Source: Paracoccus sp. (in: a-proteobacteria)
Lineage (GTDB): Bacteria; Pseudomonadota; Alphaproteobacteria; Rhodobacterales; Rhodobacteraceae
DNA length: 64,000 bases
Direction: 5' to 3'
Assembly: GCA_030538425.1 (NCBI GenBank)
Contig: JAUNTZ010000012.1
Span: 1-64,000 of the forward strand
In this document: piece after piece, positions 1 to 9,153 of the stretch
Layout: each line of letters opens with the position of its first letter
Numbering within the stretch: the first letter of the stretch is position 1
The notes under the pieces: model-generated
What the model was told of the DNA's origin: nothing
Databases searched by the model: none
What the model saw: only the letters and a program-made list of their open reading frames with translations
Position numbers and translations under genes: made by a program

Positions 1-301
1 CTCGGTGAAGGCGTATCTAGGGGCGCGGCGCAAAGGGCGCAAGGGGAAATGTTAACGACTGGCAGAGGAAAATACTTAACGCATTGATAAACAACACGTC
101 TTTTTATGCCACAGAGCGGAACCAAATGCCGCCTTTCTGCGCGGCACCCCAGCTTCGGCCCACAGTATCGGCGTTCCACGACAGAATCACGACGGGATTC
201 GCACCAGAATCAGCCCGCTACAGCCCGGCAGCAGCACGACAATCACAAGGCAAAAGCGATTCTCGCCTCTGATTCCGTCACAAGTGCTGGAATCAATCCC
301 C
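1..301. other. Left-edge stretch without a confident gene
   Basis: A plus-strand frame is open from base 2 to a TAA at 53-55 and ends in a very basic tail (GARRKGRKGKC). It could be the last residues of a gene that starts left of the window, but it is too short to identify. Bases 56-301 hold only overlapping frames with no recognisable product. No clear terminator is visible for the minus-strand gene that ends at 302. Confidence 0.3.
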
Positions 302-2005
302 TCACTCCGCCCGGCAGACGAAATCGAATCCCTCAAAGCCGCAGGACCGCTGATATCCGGGCGCGAAGAAGTCTCCGCCTGCCCAGTCGCGCCAGAGCGT
401 TTCGGACAGGCCCACCGGCTCGCCCGCATGCCAGTCGTCCGGGCGATCCGCGTCACCCCCGTCTTCCAGCACCGAACTTGCCGGGTAGGCGAAGATGCGC
501 CGTCCCTGCCCCGCCTCGGCAGCCGCATCATCGACCGAGAGAACCAGGCTGGCGGGTGCGATCCCATCCTCAACCCATGCCATCAGCGGCGTCATCACAT
601 CGACCGAGGTCAGGTCGCCGCCCCCGCAATGGCTCATCCCCGGCAGCAGGAAAAGCCGCATCATCTGGTCAGGATCGTCCATATAGTCCTGAACGGCCTG
701 CCAATAGGCGACCGAGTTGAGCGGTGAGATATGCGGATCGGCGAGACCGTGCCAGATCAGCAGCTTGCCGCCCGCATCGGCAAAGCCGGTCAGGTCAGGA
801 TTCGTCGCGTCGAAAATCGCCCGCATCGGGCGCAGCGCATCAAGCGACTGGATCGTGAAACGGAAATCCTCCAACGTCCATTCAGGATCGAACGGCGTTG
901 TATAGGCCAGAGATTGCAGCATCTGCGCGGCGACCGAAGGACTCATCGCGCGAGGCTGCCCCGCCACGACCATCTGGTCCATGCCCTGCGGCTGATCCGC
1001 ACCCCGCTGCGCCCTCAGCCCGCCCGGAAACTTCGCGCTTGGCACCGAAACCCCCGCCCAGTTCAGTTCGGACCCCGGCAGAACCGAGCCGACCAAAAGC
1101 GCCACATCCCCGTCATAGGGGCCGCGATAAAGCGCCGCCGCAGCTTCGGCGGCATCGGCGGACAGACAGTCGCCCCCCTGCCCCGCCGCGCAGACCAGAT
1201 CCCGCGGATCAAAGCGGCAGGACGGGTCCGAGATGATCCCGTCGCCGACCCCATCCGCCATGTCGCAGGCCGCCAAGGCCCCGGCATGGAGAACCGGCAG
1301 ATCGGCCTCGGTCAGGCGGGGCGTCGAATCGGGTTGGACGACATGGGCGTTCCAGCCGTGATACATGCTGTTTTGCACCATGAAATTCAGCGCGGCCGCA
1401 CCGGCGGCGATGCCGTCGAAGGTCTCGGGGTAACGCTGCGCCTCCATCAGCGCCTCGCGCCCGCCATCCGAACAGCCCGAGAAATAGGAATAGGCCGGGG
1501 CCTGCCCATAATAGGCCGCGATCAGCCGCTTGGCGACGCCCGCCGTCTCATGCACGCCGCGATAGCCAAAATCGACCCGCAACTGCATATCGGATGCGCC
1601 CCAGATCCCGTCATTGGCCTCATGCCCCATATCGGTCGAGGCTATCACCATCTGCCCCGCCGCCTCAGGCGCGCAATCGCGCTGCGGGCTTTCGATGCCC
1701 AACCGCCCGCACAGCCCGCCGCATCCGGTCTGAAGATAGCGCTGCGTCCAGCCCGTCACCGGCAGGTTCACCTGAAACCGGATCTGCGGCGAGATATAGC
1801 CGGTCACGACGCACATCTGATGGCCGTTCACCTCTTGCACCGAGGCGTCCGAGATCGAGGTCGGCGCCTCAGTCGTGCTGATATTCGCATCGGCAAGCGC
1901 CGCGCAGTCGATCACCGGATCGACCGGGGCCAGATCTGCGGCACGGGCCGCAGGCGTCAGCCCGACAAGACAAATCACCGCAAGCAATCGCAACCAGGCC
2001 ATCAT
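302..2005 (-). CDS. Secreted tannase/feruloyl esterase family protein
   Basis: An alpha/beta-hydrolase of the tannase/feruloyl esterase family (567 aa from the chosen start). It would hydrolyse ester bonds of phenolic acids outside the cytoplasm. Starting at the MM pair (2005 or 2002) gives a clear signal peptide ending in ARAA; the longer upstream frame would put 16 polar residues before it. The nucleophile lies in GCSDGG (Ser about 179). The acid is probably in IWHGLADPHIS and the histidine in GMSHCGGG near the C-terminus, with the paired cysteines typical of the family. The substrate cannot be told from sequence. It stands alone, after the rpsI terminator. A role with the plant-polymer genes 20-35 kb away is only a guess. 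Confidence 0.85.
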   Translation of the reverse strand: MMAWLRLLAVICLVGLTPAARAADLAPVDPVIDCAALADANISTTEAPTSISDASVQEVNGHQMCVVTGYISPQIRFQVNLPVTGWTQRYLQTGCGGLCGRLGIESPQRDCAPEAAGQMVIASTDMGHEANDGIWGASDMQLRVDFGYRGVHETAGVAKRLIAAYYGQAPAYSYFSGCSDGGREALMEAQRYPETFDGIAAGAAALNFMVQNSMYHGWNAHVVQPDSTPRLTEADLPVLHAGALAACDMADGVGDGIISDPSCRFDPRDLVCAAGQGGDCLSADAAEAAAALYRGPYDGDVALLVGSVLPGSELNWAGVSVPSAKFPGGLRAQRGADQPQGMDQMVVAGQPRAMSPSVAAQMLQSLAYTTPFDPEWTLEDFRFTIQSLDALRPMRAIFDATNPDLTGFADAGGKLLIWHGLADPHISPLNSVAYWQAVQDYMDDPDQMMRLFLLPGMSHCGGGDLTSVDVMTPLMAWVEDGIAPASLVLSVDDAAAEAGQGRRIFAYPASSVLEDGGDADRPDDWHAGEPVGLSETLWRDWAGGDFFAPGYQRSCGFEGFDFVCRAE

Positions 2006-2070
2006 CGCCCCCGCAACAGAATCACCTGAACATAACGCGATCTGACCAAACAAATTGTTAACAGCACAAC

Positions 2071-2099
2071 AAAAAGCGCGGCCCCCGCAGGGACCGCGC
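2071..2099 (-). terminator. Intrinsic terminator of rplM-rpsI
   Basis: Read on the minus strand, a GC-rich hairpin (arms at 2076-2085 and 2090-2099, with one wobble pair) is followed by five Ts. It lies 27 bases past the rpsI stop. Confidence 0.85.
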
Positions 2100-2125
2100 C
2101 AATTTTTTGCATAAAATGCGATGGA

Positions 2126-2632
2126 TTAACGCTTCGAGAACTGGAAGCTGCGGCGGGCTTTGGCCTTGCCGTATTTCTTCCGCTCGACCACGCGCGAGTC
2201 GCGGGTCAGGAAACCGGCGGCTTTCAGCGCGGCGCGCAGGCCCGGCTCATGGAGTTGCAGCGCCTTGGAAATGCCGTGCTTGACTGCACCAGCCTGACCC
2301 GAAAGGCCACCACCGGCAACCGTCGCCATCACGTCATACTGCCCGGCCACGCCCGCCACGTCGAAGGGCTGGCGCAGGATCATTTGCAGCACCGGACGGG
2401 CGAAATATTCGCTCATATCCTTGCCGTTCACGACGATCTTGCCCGAGCCCGACTTGACCCACACACGGGCCACGGCGTCCTTGCGCTTGCCGGTCGCATA
2501 GGCGCGGCCCTGCGCGTCACGCTGCGGCTCGCGCGGGGCGGCTTCGGTTTCACTCGCAGCCGGGGCAGCGGCGCGGGGCGATTCGGACACAGCGTCTTTC
2601 AACTGGTCGAGGGATTTGATGTCTTCGGCCAT
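2126..2632 (-). CDS. rpsI: 30S ribosomal protein S9
   Basis: Ribosomal protein S9 (168 aa), a small-subunit protein whose basic tail reaches the P-site tRNA. The core carries the family signature ([20 protein letters not shown], then [19 protein letters not shown]) and ends in the conserved SFQFSKR. An acidic, alanine-rich extension of about 35 residues precedes the core, which is common in alphaproteobacteria. I chose the ATG at 2632. A GTG two codons earlier (2638) overlaps the rplM stop as GTGA and is an alternative. It is co-transcribed with rplM and followed by a strong terminator. Confidence 0.97.
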   Translation of the reverse strand: MAEDIKSLDQLKDAVSESPRAAAPAASETEAAPREPQRDAQGRAYATGKRKDAVARVWVKSGSGKIVVNGKDMSEYFARPVLQMILRQPFDVAGVAGQYDVMATVAGGGLSGQAGAVKHGISKALQLHEPGLRAALKAAGFLTRDSRVVERKKYGKAKARRSFQFSKR

Positions 2633-2634
2633 AA

Positions 2635-3099
2635 TCACGCGCTCCGGGTGTTTTTGGCGTTCAGGACTTTCACGTCCAGAACTTCGGGCTGCTGCGCCTC
2701 ATGCGGGTGTTCGCTCCCTGCATAGACGCGCAGATTGGTCATCTGCTGCTTGCCCAGTTTGTTGCGCGAGATCATGCGTTCAACCGCCTTGATCACGACG
2801 CGCTCGGGATGGGCGCCTTCGAGCACCTGACGCGCGGTGCGGTGCTTGATGCCGCCCGGGTGGCCAGTATGCCAGTAATAACGCTTGTCGTCACGCTTGT
2901 TGCCGGTCATCTGCACCTTGTCGGCGTTGATGATGATCACATTGTCGCCCATATCCATATGCGGCGTGAAGGACGGCTTGTGCTTGCCGCGCAGGCGCAT
3001 GGCGACGATCGAGGCCAGACGGCCCAGAACGACGCCCTCAGCGTCGATCAGGATCCATTTCTTCTCGATCTCCGCCGGTTTTGCGGTGTAGGTTTTCAT
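2635..3099 (-). CDS. rplM: 50S ribosomal protein L13
   Basis: Ribosomal protein L13 (154 aa), an early large-subunit assembly protein. It begins [15 protein letters not shown] and contains the typical [19 protein letters not shown] and [14 protein letters not shown] segments. The frame stays open to 3174, but those extra codons run over the likely promoter and do not resemble L13, so the ATG at 3099 is used. The rplM-rpsI pair is the universal order. Confidence 0.97.
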   Translation of the reverse strand: MKTYTAKPAEIEKKWILIDAEGVVLGRLASIVAMRLRGKHKPSFTPHMDMGDNVIIINADKVQMTGNKRDDKRYYWHTGHPGGIKHRTARQVLEGAHPERVVIKAVERMISRNKLGKQQMTNLRVYAGSEHPHEAQQPEVLDVKVLNAKNTRSA

Positions 3100-3136
3100 A
3101 TCCATGCCCTTTAGGGGGTGTGTCATTCGAGATGCG

Positions 3137-3167
3137 TGTATATGAAGCCTTGCCCCGCATGGGTCAA
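3137..3167 (-). promoter_or_regulatory. Candidate promoter of rplM-rpsI
   Basis: On the minus strand TTGACC (3162-3167) is followed after 17-19 bases by CATATA/TATACA (3137-3144), about 40 bases upstream of the rplM ATG. The stretch just upstream (3171-3230) is markedly AT-rich for this genome, which suits a strong ribosomal promoter. Confidence 0.5.
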
Positions 3168-3244
3168 GCGCCATGCTTGCTTATTTCCCATGCAATTACA
3201 ATGCCTTACAAAATAGGTAATATAATACCCTCGCCGAAGCCCCG

Positions 3245-3673
3245 CTATTCGCGCCGTTCTGGCGGAATCGCATAGGTCATCGAGGCCCGCGCCAGCACCG
3301 CCTCGCTCCCGTCATTCGTGATCAGCACATCCCCCACCGCCAGTTGCCGCCCCAGCTTGAGAATGCGGCTATGGGCGACCAGATCCCGCCCCGCCTCGGG
3401 CTTGCGCATGAAGTCGATCGAGGCATTCGTCGTCACCGCAAGCGCGACCGGCCCGATCTGCGCCAGAAGGTTGCAGTAGAAGGCGACATCCGCCAGCGCG
3501 AACATGGTCGGCCCCGACACAGTGCCACCGGGGCGCAGATGGGCCTCACCGACATGCCAGCGCCCGGCGAGGCCCCGCCCCGCCACCGCCTCAACCCGAA
3601 ACGCGCCACCGATCTGCGGGAATGCCTCTGCCAGAAAGCGGTTCAGCGCCGCCGCATCCATCTTTTCGCTCAT
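3245..3673 (-). CDS. PaaI-family hotdog thioesterase
   Basis: A 142-aa single-domain hotdog protein of the PaaI/YiiD acyl-CoA thioesterase type. The features are the GGTVSGPTMFALADVAFYC helix with its catalytic Asp, the following beta strands (VTTNASIDFMRKP) and a C-terminus (LARASMTYAIPP) usual for cytoplasmic acyl-CoA thioesterases. The acyl substrate is unknown. It is divergent from the enoyl-CoA hydratase-like gene with only 57 bases between their starts, so a shared promoter region and a link to acyl-CoA metabolism are plausible. Confidence 0.8.
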   Translation of the reverse strand: MSEKMDAAALNRFLAEAFPQIGGAFRVEAVAGRGLAGRWHVGEAHLRPGGTVSGPTMFALADVAFYCNLLAQIGPVALAVTTNASIDFMRKPEAGRDLVAHSRILKLGRQLAVGDVLITNDGSEAVLARASMTYAIPPERRE

Positions 3674-3730
3674 GCTTTCCCCCGCCCCTGATCCGGCCTA
3701 GTGTTCCTGCGACCAGCAAAGGAAATCAAG

Positions 3731-4519
3731 ATGAGCGACCAGATTTTGCGCGACGATCAGGGCGCGATTGCCCGGCTGACGCTGAACCGGCCAGAGCGCT
3801 TCAACACCCTCTCGGTCGAGATGATTGCCGGGCTTTACACCGCGCTTGCCACCATCGCCGAGGATCGCGGGATCCGAGCGGTCGTCATTGCGGCCAAGGG
3901 CAAGGCATTTTGCGCCGGTCACGATCTGGAGCAGATGCAGGCGGCGCGGGCCAATCCTGACGGCGGTCGCGCCGGGTTCCGGGCGCTGTTTGACGGCTGC
4001 GCGCAGTTGATGGGGCTGATCCAGACCTTGCCGCAGCCGGTCATCGCCGAGGTTCAGGGCGTGACCACCGCCGCAGGCACGCAACTGGTCGCGACCTGTG
4101 ATCTGGCCGTCGCCTCCGACAAGGCGCGATTCGGCGTCAACGGGGTCGATGTGGGGCTCTTCTGCTCAACCCCCGCTGTGGCCCTGTCCCGCGCGATCCC
4201 GCGCAAAGCCGCCTTTGAGATGCTGAGCACCGGCCAGTTCATCGACGCGCCCCGCGCGGCTGAGCTGGGTCTCGTCAACCGCGTGACGACAGCCGCCGCG
4301 CTGAGCGAAACCACCATGGCGCTTGCCGCCCGCATCGCCGCCTATCCGCCCGAGGTCATCGCCATGGGCAAGCGCAGCTTTTACGAACAGCTCGCCCACG
4401 GGACCGAGGACGCCTATGACGCCGCCAGCGACACGATCTGCGCCAACCTCATGCTGCCGGAAACGCGCGAGGGGATGCAGGCTTTTTTGGACAAACGCGC
4501 GCCCGACTGGCGCGATTAA
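3731..4519 (+). CDS. Enoyl-CoA hydratase/isomerase family protein, ECHDC3-like
   Basis: A crotonase-fold protein (262 aa). The ATG at 3731 has an AAAGGA site 8 bases upstream; the frame opens earlier, at 3701, without one. The oxyanion-hole segments are present (GKAFCAGHDLEQM, then TTAAGTQLVATCDLA). The two catalytic glutamates of classical hydratases are not in their usual places: the second region reads GVDVGLFCSTP, as in the ECHDC3 subgroup. A reaction other than plain hydration is therefore possible. Its stop codon overlaps the convergent ccdA stop by four bases. Confidence 0.8.
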   Translation: MSDQILRDDQGAIARLTLNRPERFNTLSVEMIAGLYTALATIAEDRGIRAVVIAAKGKAFCAGHDLEQMQAARANPDGGRAGFRALFDGCAQLMGLIQTLPQPVIAEVQGVTTAAGTQLVATCDLAVASDKARFGVNGVDVGLFCSTPAVALSRAIPRKAAFEMLSTGQFIDAPRAAELGLVNRVTTAAALSETTMALAARIAAYPPEVIAMGKRSFYEQLAHGTEDAYDAASDTICANLMLPETREGMQAFLDKRAPDWRD

Positions 4520-5259
4520 CCAAGCCGCGCCAGCGCGGGAAAGGTATCGAGCAGCCAGAAGGCAAACACGGCGAAATAGCCGGTGACCAGCGCAAGCCCC
4601 ACCACGACCAGAAGCGCGCCCATCGCGCGCTCGATGGTCTTGAGATAGGGTTTGATGCGGTTCATCACGCCCATCGCGCGATTGATGAAAATGGCCGCCA
4701 GCAGGAACGGGATGCCCAGCCCCAGCGCGTAAATCCCAAGCAGCGCCGTGCCGCGCCCCATCTCCGCGCCGGTGGCGGCAAGGCTCAGGATCATGCCCAG
4801 TTGCGGGCCGATACAGGGCGTCCAGCCAAAGGCAAAGGCCAGCCCCAGCACATAGGCGCCAAGGACCGAGCCGCCCTTGTCGCCAGTCTCCAGCCGCGCC
4901 TCCTGATCCAGCAGCGGAATGCGGATGATGTGCAGGAAATGGAGCCCCATCACGATCACCATCACCCCCGCCGCCCGCGCCAGCCATTCCTGATATTCCA
5001 GAAAGGCCCGCCCAAAGGCCGAAGCCGCAAAGCCCATGATCATGAACACGGTGGACAGGCCCAGCACGAACATGAGCGCGGCAGGCACCGCGCTGCGCTC
5101 ACCCGCGCGCAGCTTGTTGACGCCAACCCCGGTCATATAGGCCAGATAAGGCGGCACGATGGGCAGCACGCAGGGCGACAGAAAAGACAGCACCCCGGCC
5201 AGCAGAGCGACAAAGGCGGCAGGCAGAAAGGCGGCGGTGGCGATCTCGATTCCAAACAT
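4516..5259 (-). CDS. ccdA: CcdA-type thiol-disulfide transporter of cytochrome c biogenesis
   Basis: A 247-aa polytopic membrane protein of the CcdA/DsbD membrane-domain family. It has about six hydrophobic segments and the two redox cysteines in their usual settings (FLSPCVLPIVPPYLAYM in helix 1 and FGWTPCIGPQLGM in helix 4). It would carry reducing power from cytoplasmic thioredoxin to periplasmic acceptors for haem ligation or disulfide reduction. No other cytochrome c maturation genes are nearby. The start at 5259 is preceded by a G-rich site. Confidence 0.9.
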   Translation of the reverse strand: MFGIEIATAAFLPAAFVALLAGVLSFLSPCVLPIVPPYLAYMTGVGVNKLRAGERSAVPAALMFVLGLSTVFMIMGFAASAFGRAFLEYQEWLARAAGVMVIVMGLHFLHIIRIPLLDQEARLETGDKGGSVLGAYVLGLAFAFGWTPCIGPQLGMILSLAATGAEMGRGTALLGIYALGLGIPFLLAAIFINRAMGVMNRIKPYLKTIERAMGALLVVVGLALVTGYFAVFAFWLLDTFPALARLG

Positions 5260-6080
5260 GGGGGGACCTTATCCCAAATCGGCGCGGGAGAAAGGGGGCC
5301 GATTGTCACGCCTGCGTGGGGGGCTGAGAGGCTTTGCGGTGGTATTGCCGCCGCGCGGGAGGCGGCGTCATCCTGTGAGAAATCGCTCGCAGATGGACGC
5401 ACTCGCATTTGATAAAGTATCAAGCGGCAAGCCACGCTGCACGCAAGTGACAAAAACTCTAACCGCCCGCCATCTCGCCAAGATCGCAAGCCGTCGAGAG
5501 CTCGCCCCTGCCATTTTCCCGGCAGGGTGGCCCCGGCGCAAAAAACTGCGCATCCCCCGTTCCCACACAGAGATCGGCGCGCCAGCCAAACTATAAAGCA
5601 TCAACCGAAGGGCCACACTGCGCACAGGAGCCAGCAATTCTGAGCCCCTGCCATTTCGGCAATGTCGCAGGCCGCCGGAAACGACCCCTCGCCATTCGAC
5701 AACATAATCGGCGCCGCTTAGGGAAAAGCTGCGCATCCAACTTCGCACCGCTCGCAGCTGGGCGCGCAGGCTGCGGCAAACCGGGGACAAGCCATTCCGC
5801 TAAGATTGGAGGCCGTCGCGTGGCTTTGCCGGATGCGGGCGGATCATGATTGATCTGGCCAGCCCAAGCCCATCGCCTCGCGGCGCAGCTTGAATCGGCA
5901 ACGTGGACACGTGGCAAGCCGCCGAGGAACCGCTTGACCGACAACCTGCCGCCCCGCCTCGCATGGAAACGATGTCGCGGGCAACAGCATGTTTCCACCG
6001 CAGCGCCGATAAACCGCAGGTGAACAACTCAGGACGGCGGCATGCTCCCCAGCTGCCAGCTTGCCCAAGATAACGCGGAA
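5260..6080. other. Long intergenic region between rne and ccdA
   Basis: About 820 bases with no convincing gene. Minus-strand frames of 118-140 codons cross it but are cysteine- and arginine-rich, have no good start site and match nothing I recognise. The central part is a degenerate tandem repeat (5392-5757). The remainder (5758-6080) shows nothing I can interpret. Confidence 0.6.
5392..5757. repeat. Degenerate ~180-bp tandem repeat
   Basis: Two full units align by eye: unit A starts at 5392 (gatggacgc) and unit B at 5572 (gatcggcgc). A third, decaying unit starts near 5757. Shared landmarks include taaagtatca versus taaagcatca, gcctgccat-like text followed by a gtcgcaggccg-like string, and ctgcgcatcc near each unit end. 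The units are well diverged, so the duplication is old. No coding function is apparent. Confidence 0.6.
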
Positions 6081-6104
6081 GGGGCGCGGTCAGCGCCGCG
6101 CCCC
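6081..6104 (-). terminator. Likely terminator of rne
   Basis: A perfect 9-bp GC stem (6081-6089 with 6096-6104) and a 6-base loop lie about 25 bases beyond the rne stop. There is only a weak T tract on the minus strand (TTCC, then TATCTT further on). Confidence 0.6.
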
Positions 6105-6127
6105 TCTCTGGTTCCCGATCGACGGAT

Positions 6128-8731
6128 TTAGCTGAACGACCACCAGCCGCGCCGTTTCGGGCGGTCGGGTTCTGCTACAGGTTCGGGGGCGGAGTCCGCA
6201 GGGCTGTCGGCCTTTTGCGTTGCCGGGCTGTCGGCTTCTGTCGCGGCTGTGTTGTCGGCCTGTGGCTCTGCCTTGCTGTCGGCTTCCGTCGCGGCCGAGC
6301 GGTCGGGGTGTTCAGCCTCGGCGTCTGGCGCAGCGTCGCTGTCGGGCTGTTCCGCCTCGGCCTGGGGCGCATCAACCGGGGTTTGGTCAGCAGACACCTG
6401 CTCAGCCGTCGCCGCCTCGCCAGAAACCCCGTAAACCACCTCATCGGCAGGTGACGGCGCAAGCCCGCCCTGATCGCCTACCGGATCACCACCCGGGGCG
6501 GCGTCGTCCGCCGCAATCACCGGATCAGCAGCAGGCGCGACCAGCGCAGCATCATCCGCCTCACCTTCCGCGAGCGGGGTGGCCTCATCCGCGCCCTGCC
6601 CCTCATCCGCCTTCGCGCGCCGCGACCTCACCCGCGAGCGGGAGCGAGAGCGCTTGGGCTTCTCCTCCACCTCCTCGCTGGAGGCCGGTTCCTCAGCCGC
6701 ATCGGTCTCGGCATCCGCGCCATTCTCGCCATTCTCACCGTCCTGATCACGCCCCCCGCGACGCCGCCGACGGCGGCGCTTGGATTTGCGGCCATTGCCG
6801 TTATCCTCATCCGCCTCGGCGGCAACAGGCGCCGCCGCGACATCCTCGGCCTCATCCTCATCCGCGACCGAGAAGCTTTCATCATCGTCGATCTGCGCCA
6901 TCAGGCTGGCATCGACCGAAACGACCGAGCTTGCGACCTCGACCACCCGCGTTGCGGTCTTGAACTTTTCAATCGCGAAATCGGGCGAGATCAGCGCGGG
7001 GTCGGCCTCGACCCGCACCGACATGCCGTAACGCGCCTCGATCAGCCCGATATGTTCGCGTTTCGCGTTCATCAGGAAGTTCGCCACCGCGACCGGCGCG
7101 CGCACCAGAACCTCGCGCGAGCGCTTGCGGGTGCCCTCTTCCTCAATCGCGCGCAAGATGGTCAGCGCAAGGCTGTCATCCGAGCGGATCAGCCCGGTGC
7201 CATGGCAATGCGCGCAAGGCTGCGTGGTCGATTCCAGCATCCCCGGACGCAGCCGCTGCCGCGACATCTCCATCAGGCCAAAGCCCGAGATCTTGCCCAC
7301 CTGAATCCGCGCGCGGTCGGTTTTCAGCCGGTCCTTCAGACGCTTCTCGACGGCGGCGTTATTCTTGCGCTCATCCATGTCGATGAAGTCGATCACGATC
7401 AGCCCGGCCAGGTCGCGCAGGCGCAGCTGCCGCGCCACCTCGTCGCAGGCTTCAAGGTTGGTCTTGGTCGCGGTCTCCTCGATCGAGCCTTCCTTGGTCG
7501 CCCGGCCCGAGTTCACGTCAATCGCCACCAGAGCCTCGGTCACGCCGATCACGATATAACCGCCGGATTTCAGCTGCACGACCGGGTTGAACATGCCGCC
7601 CAGATAGCTTTCGACCTGATAGCGCGCGTAAAGCGGCATCGGGTCGGCGTAATGCTTCACGTTCTTGGCATGGGACGGCATGATCATCTTCATGAAGTCC
7701 TTGGCCACGCGATAGCCGCGCTCACCCTCGACCAGAACCTCGTCGATATCCTTGCTGTAAAGGTCGCGGATGGTCCGCTTGATGAGGTCGCCTTCCTCAT
7801 AGATCGGGGCGGGGGCGATGGACTTGAAGGTCAGTTCGCGGATCTGTTCCCACAGCCGCATCAGATATTCATAATCGCGGCGAATCTCGGTGCGGGTGCG
7901 CTGCGACCCGGCGGTGCGGATGATCAGCCCCGCGCCTTGCGGGACCGAGAGATCCTGCGCAATGTCCTTCAGCTTCTTGCGGTCCGCGGCATTGGTGATC
8001 TTGCGAGAGATCCCGCCACCGCGCGCGGTGTTCGGCATCAACACGCAGTAACGGCCCGCCAGCGACAGATAGGTGGTCAGCGCCGCGCCCTTGTTGCCGC
8101 GTTCTTCCTTGACGACCTGAACCAGCATGATCTGCCGGACCTTGATCACCTCTTGAATCTTGTAGCGCCGCGCGCGTGGCTTTTTCGGCGCGCGGATTTC
8201 CTCGGTCACGTCCTCATCGGCGACCGATTCGATGTCCTCGTCCCGCTCATCGGCGGTCGCGGCATCGGCCTCGACGGCCTCAACCTCGGCGGGTTCCTCA
8301 TCCTCGCCATGATCCACGATCTCCATGCCGGGGATCTCATCCGAGGTCGCGACCTCATCTGTTTGGGCCGCAGCCGGGCGGGCACGACGGCGCGAGGGCT
8401 TCTTTTCGGCCCGCGCGGCCTCTTCGGCGGCCTGCGCATCAGCATAGGCGCGCTCTTCCTCGATCAGCGCGGCGCGGTCGGCGGCGGGGATCTGGTAATA
8501 ATCGGGGTGGATCTCAGCGAATGCGAGGAATCCGTGGCGGTTTCCGCCATAATCGACAAACGCCGCCTGAAGCGAGGGCTCAACCCGCGTGACCTTGGCC
8601 AGATAGATATTCCCGGCAAGCTGGCGTTTGTTTACGGTCTCGAAATCAAATTCTTCGACCTTGGTTCCGTCCACCACGACGACGCGGGTTTCTTCCGCAT
8701 GCGTGGCGTCGATCAGCATTTTCTTGGGCAT
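6128..8731 (-). CDS. rne: Ribonuclease E
   Basis: RNase E/G family endoribonuclease (867 aa), the scaffold of the RNA degradosome in alphaproteobacteria. It starts MPKKMLIDATHAEETRVVVV; the frame runs upstream to 8866, but that part is unrelated proline-rich sequence. The S1 domain (about residues 35-240) is split by an acidic and arginine-rich insert (about 75-190). The catalytic region holds VAIDVNSGRATKEGS and GLIVIDFIDMDER for metal binding, and the zinc-link cysteines lie in PCAHCHGTG. The C-terminal third is low complexity: an Arg run (KRRRRRRR), acidic stretches, Ala/Asp/Glu repeats and a terminal KRRGWWSFS tag. The long leader (about 340 bases) could allow autoregulation. Confidence 0.95.
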   Translation of the reverse strand: MPKKMLIDATHAEETRVVVVDGTKVEEFDFETVNKRQLAGNIYLAKVTRVEPSLQAAFVDYGGNRHGFLAFAEIHPDYYQIPAADRAALIEEERAYADAQAAEEAARAEKKPSRRRARPAAAQTDEVATSDEIPGMEIVDHGEDEEPAEVEAVEADAATADERDEDIESVADEDVTEEIRAPKKPRARRYKIQEVIKVRQIMLVQVVKEERGNKGAALTTYLSLAGRYCVLMPNTARGGGISRKITNAADRKKLKDIAQDLSVPQGAGLIIRTAGSQRTRTEIRRDYEYLMRLWEQIRELTFKSIAPAPIYEEGDLIKRTIRDLYSKDIDEVLVEGERGYRVAKDFMKMIMPSHAKNVKHYADPMPLYARYQVESYLGGMFNPVVQLKSGGYIVIGVTEALVAIDVNSGRATKEGSIEETATKTNLEACDEVARQLRLRDLAGLIVIDFIDMDERKNNAAVEKRLKDRLKTDRARIQVGKISGFGLMEMSRQRLRPGMLESTTQPCAHCHGTGLIRSDDSLALTILRAIEEEGTRKRSREVLVRAPVAVANFLMNAKREHIGLIEARYGMSVRVEADPALISPDFAIEKFKTATRVVEVASSVVSVDASLMAQIDDDESFSVADEDEAEDVAAAPVAAEADEDNGNGRKSKRRRRRRRGGRDQDGENGENGADAETDAAEEPASSEEVEEKPKRSRSRSRVRSRRAKADEGQGADEATPLAEGEADDAALVAPAADPVIAADDAAPGGDPVGDQGGLAPSPADEVVYGVSGEAATAEQVSADQTPVDAPQAEAEQPDSDAAPDAEAEHPDRSAATEADSKAEPQADNTAATEADSPATQKADSPADSAPEPVAEPDRPKRRGWWSFS

Positions 8732-9153
8732 AAAGTTTTCTTTCGGGCAGCACAAAGCCCGGCCCCGCGCGTGCGGGGACCGGGGACAGGCTGCATGATG
8801 GGGACACGGCGGGGGCGCGGGGCTGGGCCGACAGACACGCGGCGGGACAATCGCCCCGCGCACCATGTTCGAACCTGTCTGCCGCGCGTTGCATCGCGTC
8901 TGTTACCTCTTGGCGCACACCCTCAGGCGGCGCGACGATCAATAAAGCCCGGCGCATTTGCGCAAACGGGCAGCTTTCCCGCGTCTCACATGGGCGGCTT
9001 GCTCAGAGGTGGGGCGCTGCGAAACTGGTTCCGGGCGGCGCATCGGATGCGCCCTTGTCCCGACTTGGGCATACATAGCGGGTAAGACAATGCAATGACA
9101 ATTGTTTTCTGAACGCCCGTGCCAGCCCCTCACCGCCAAAGCCCGCCTGCGCC
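8732..9153. other. Leader of rne and spacer after dctD
   Basis: A gene-free stretch of 422 bases. On the minus strand it contains a candidate promoter (9073-9101) and then a long, GC-rich untranslated leader of rne. RNase E mRNAs in other bacteria have long leaders that the enzyme itself cleaves; whether that happens here cannot be seen from sequence. Confidence 0.5.
9073..9101 (-). promoter_or_regulatory. rne: Candidate rne promoter
   Basis: Minus-strand TTGTCA (9096-9101), a 17-base spacer and CTATGT (9073-9078). It sits about 340 bases before the rne ATG in the most AT-rich part of the spacer. Confidence 0.45.

Noticed and set aside
731..2029. Plus-strand open frame of 432 codons
   Set aside because: Antisense to the tannase-family gene; Arg/His/Gln-rich with no recognisable domain.
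5368..5998. Overlapping minus-strand small proteins between ccdA and rne
   Set aside because: They are readings of a degenerate DNA repeat with improbable Cys/Arg/Trp content and no start signals.
7052..9085. Plus-strand open frame of 677 codons
   Set aside because: Antisense shadow of rne; codon use and composition are those of a reversed gene.
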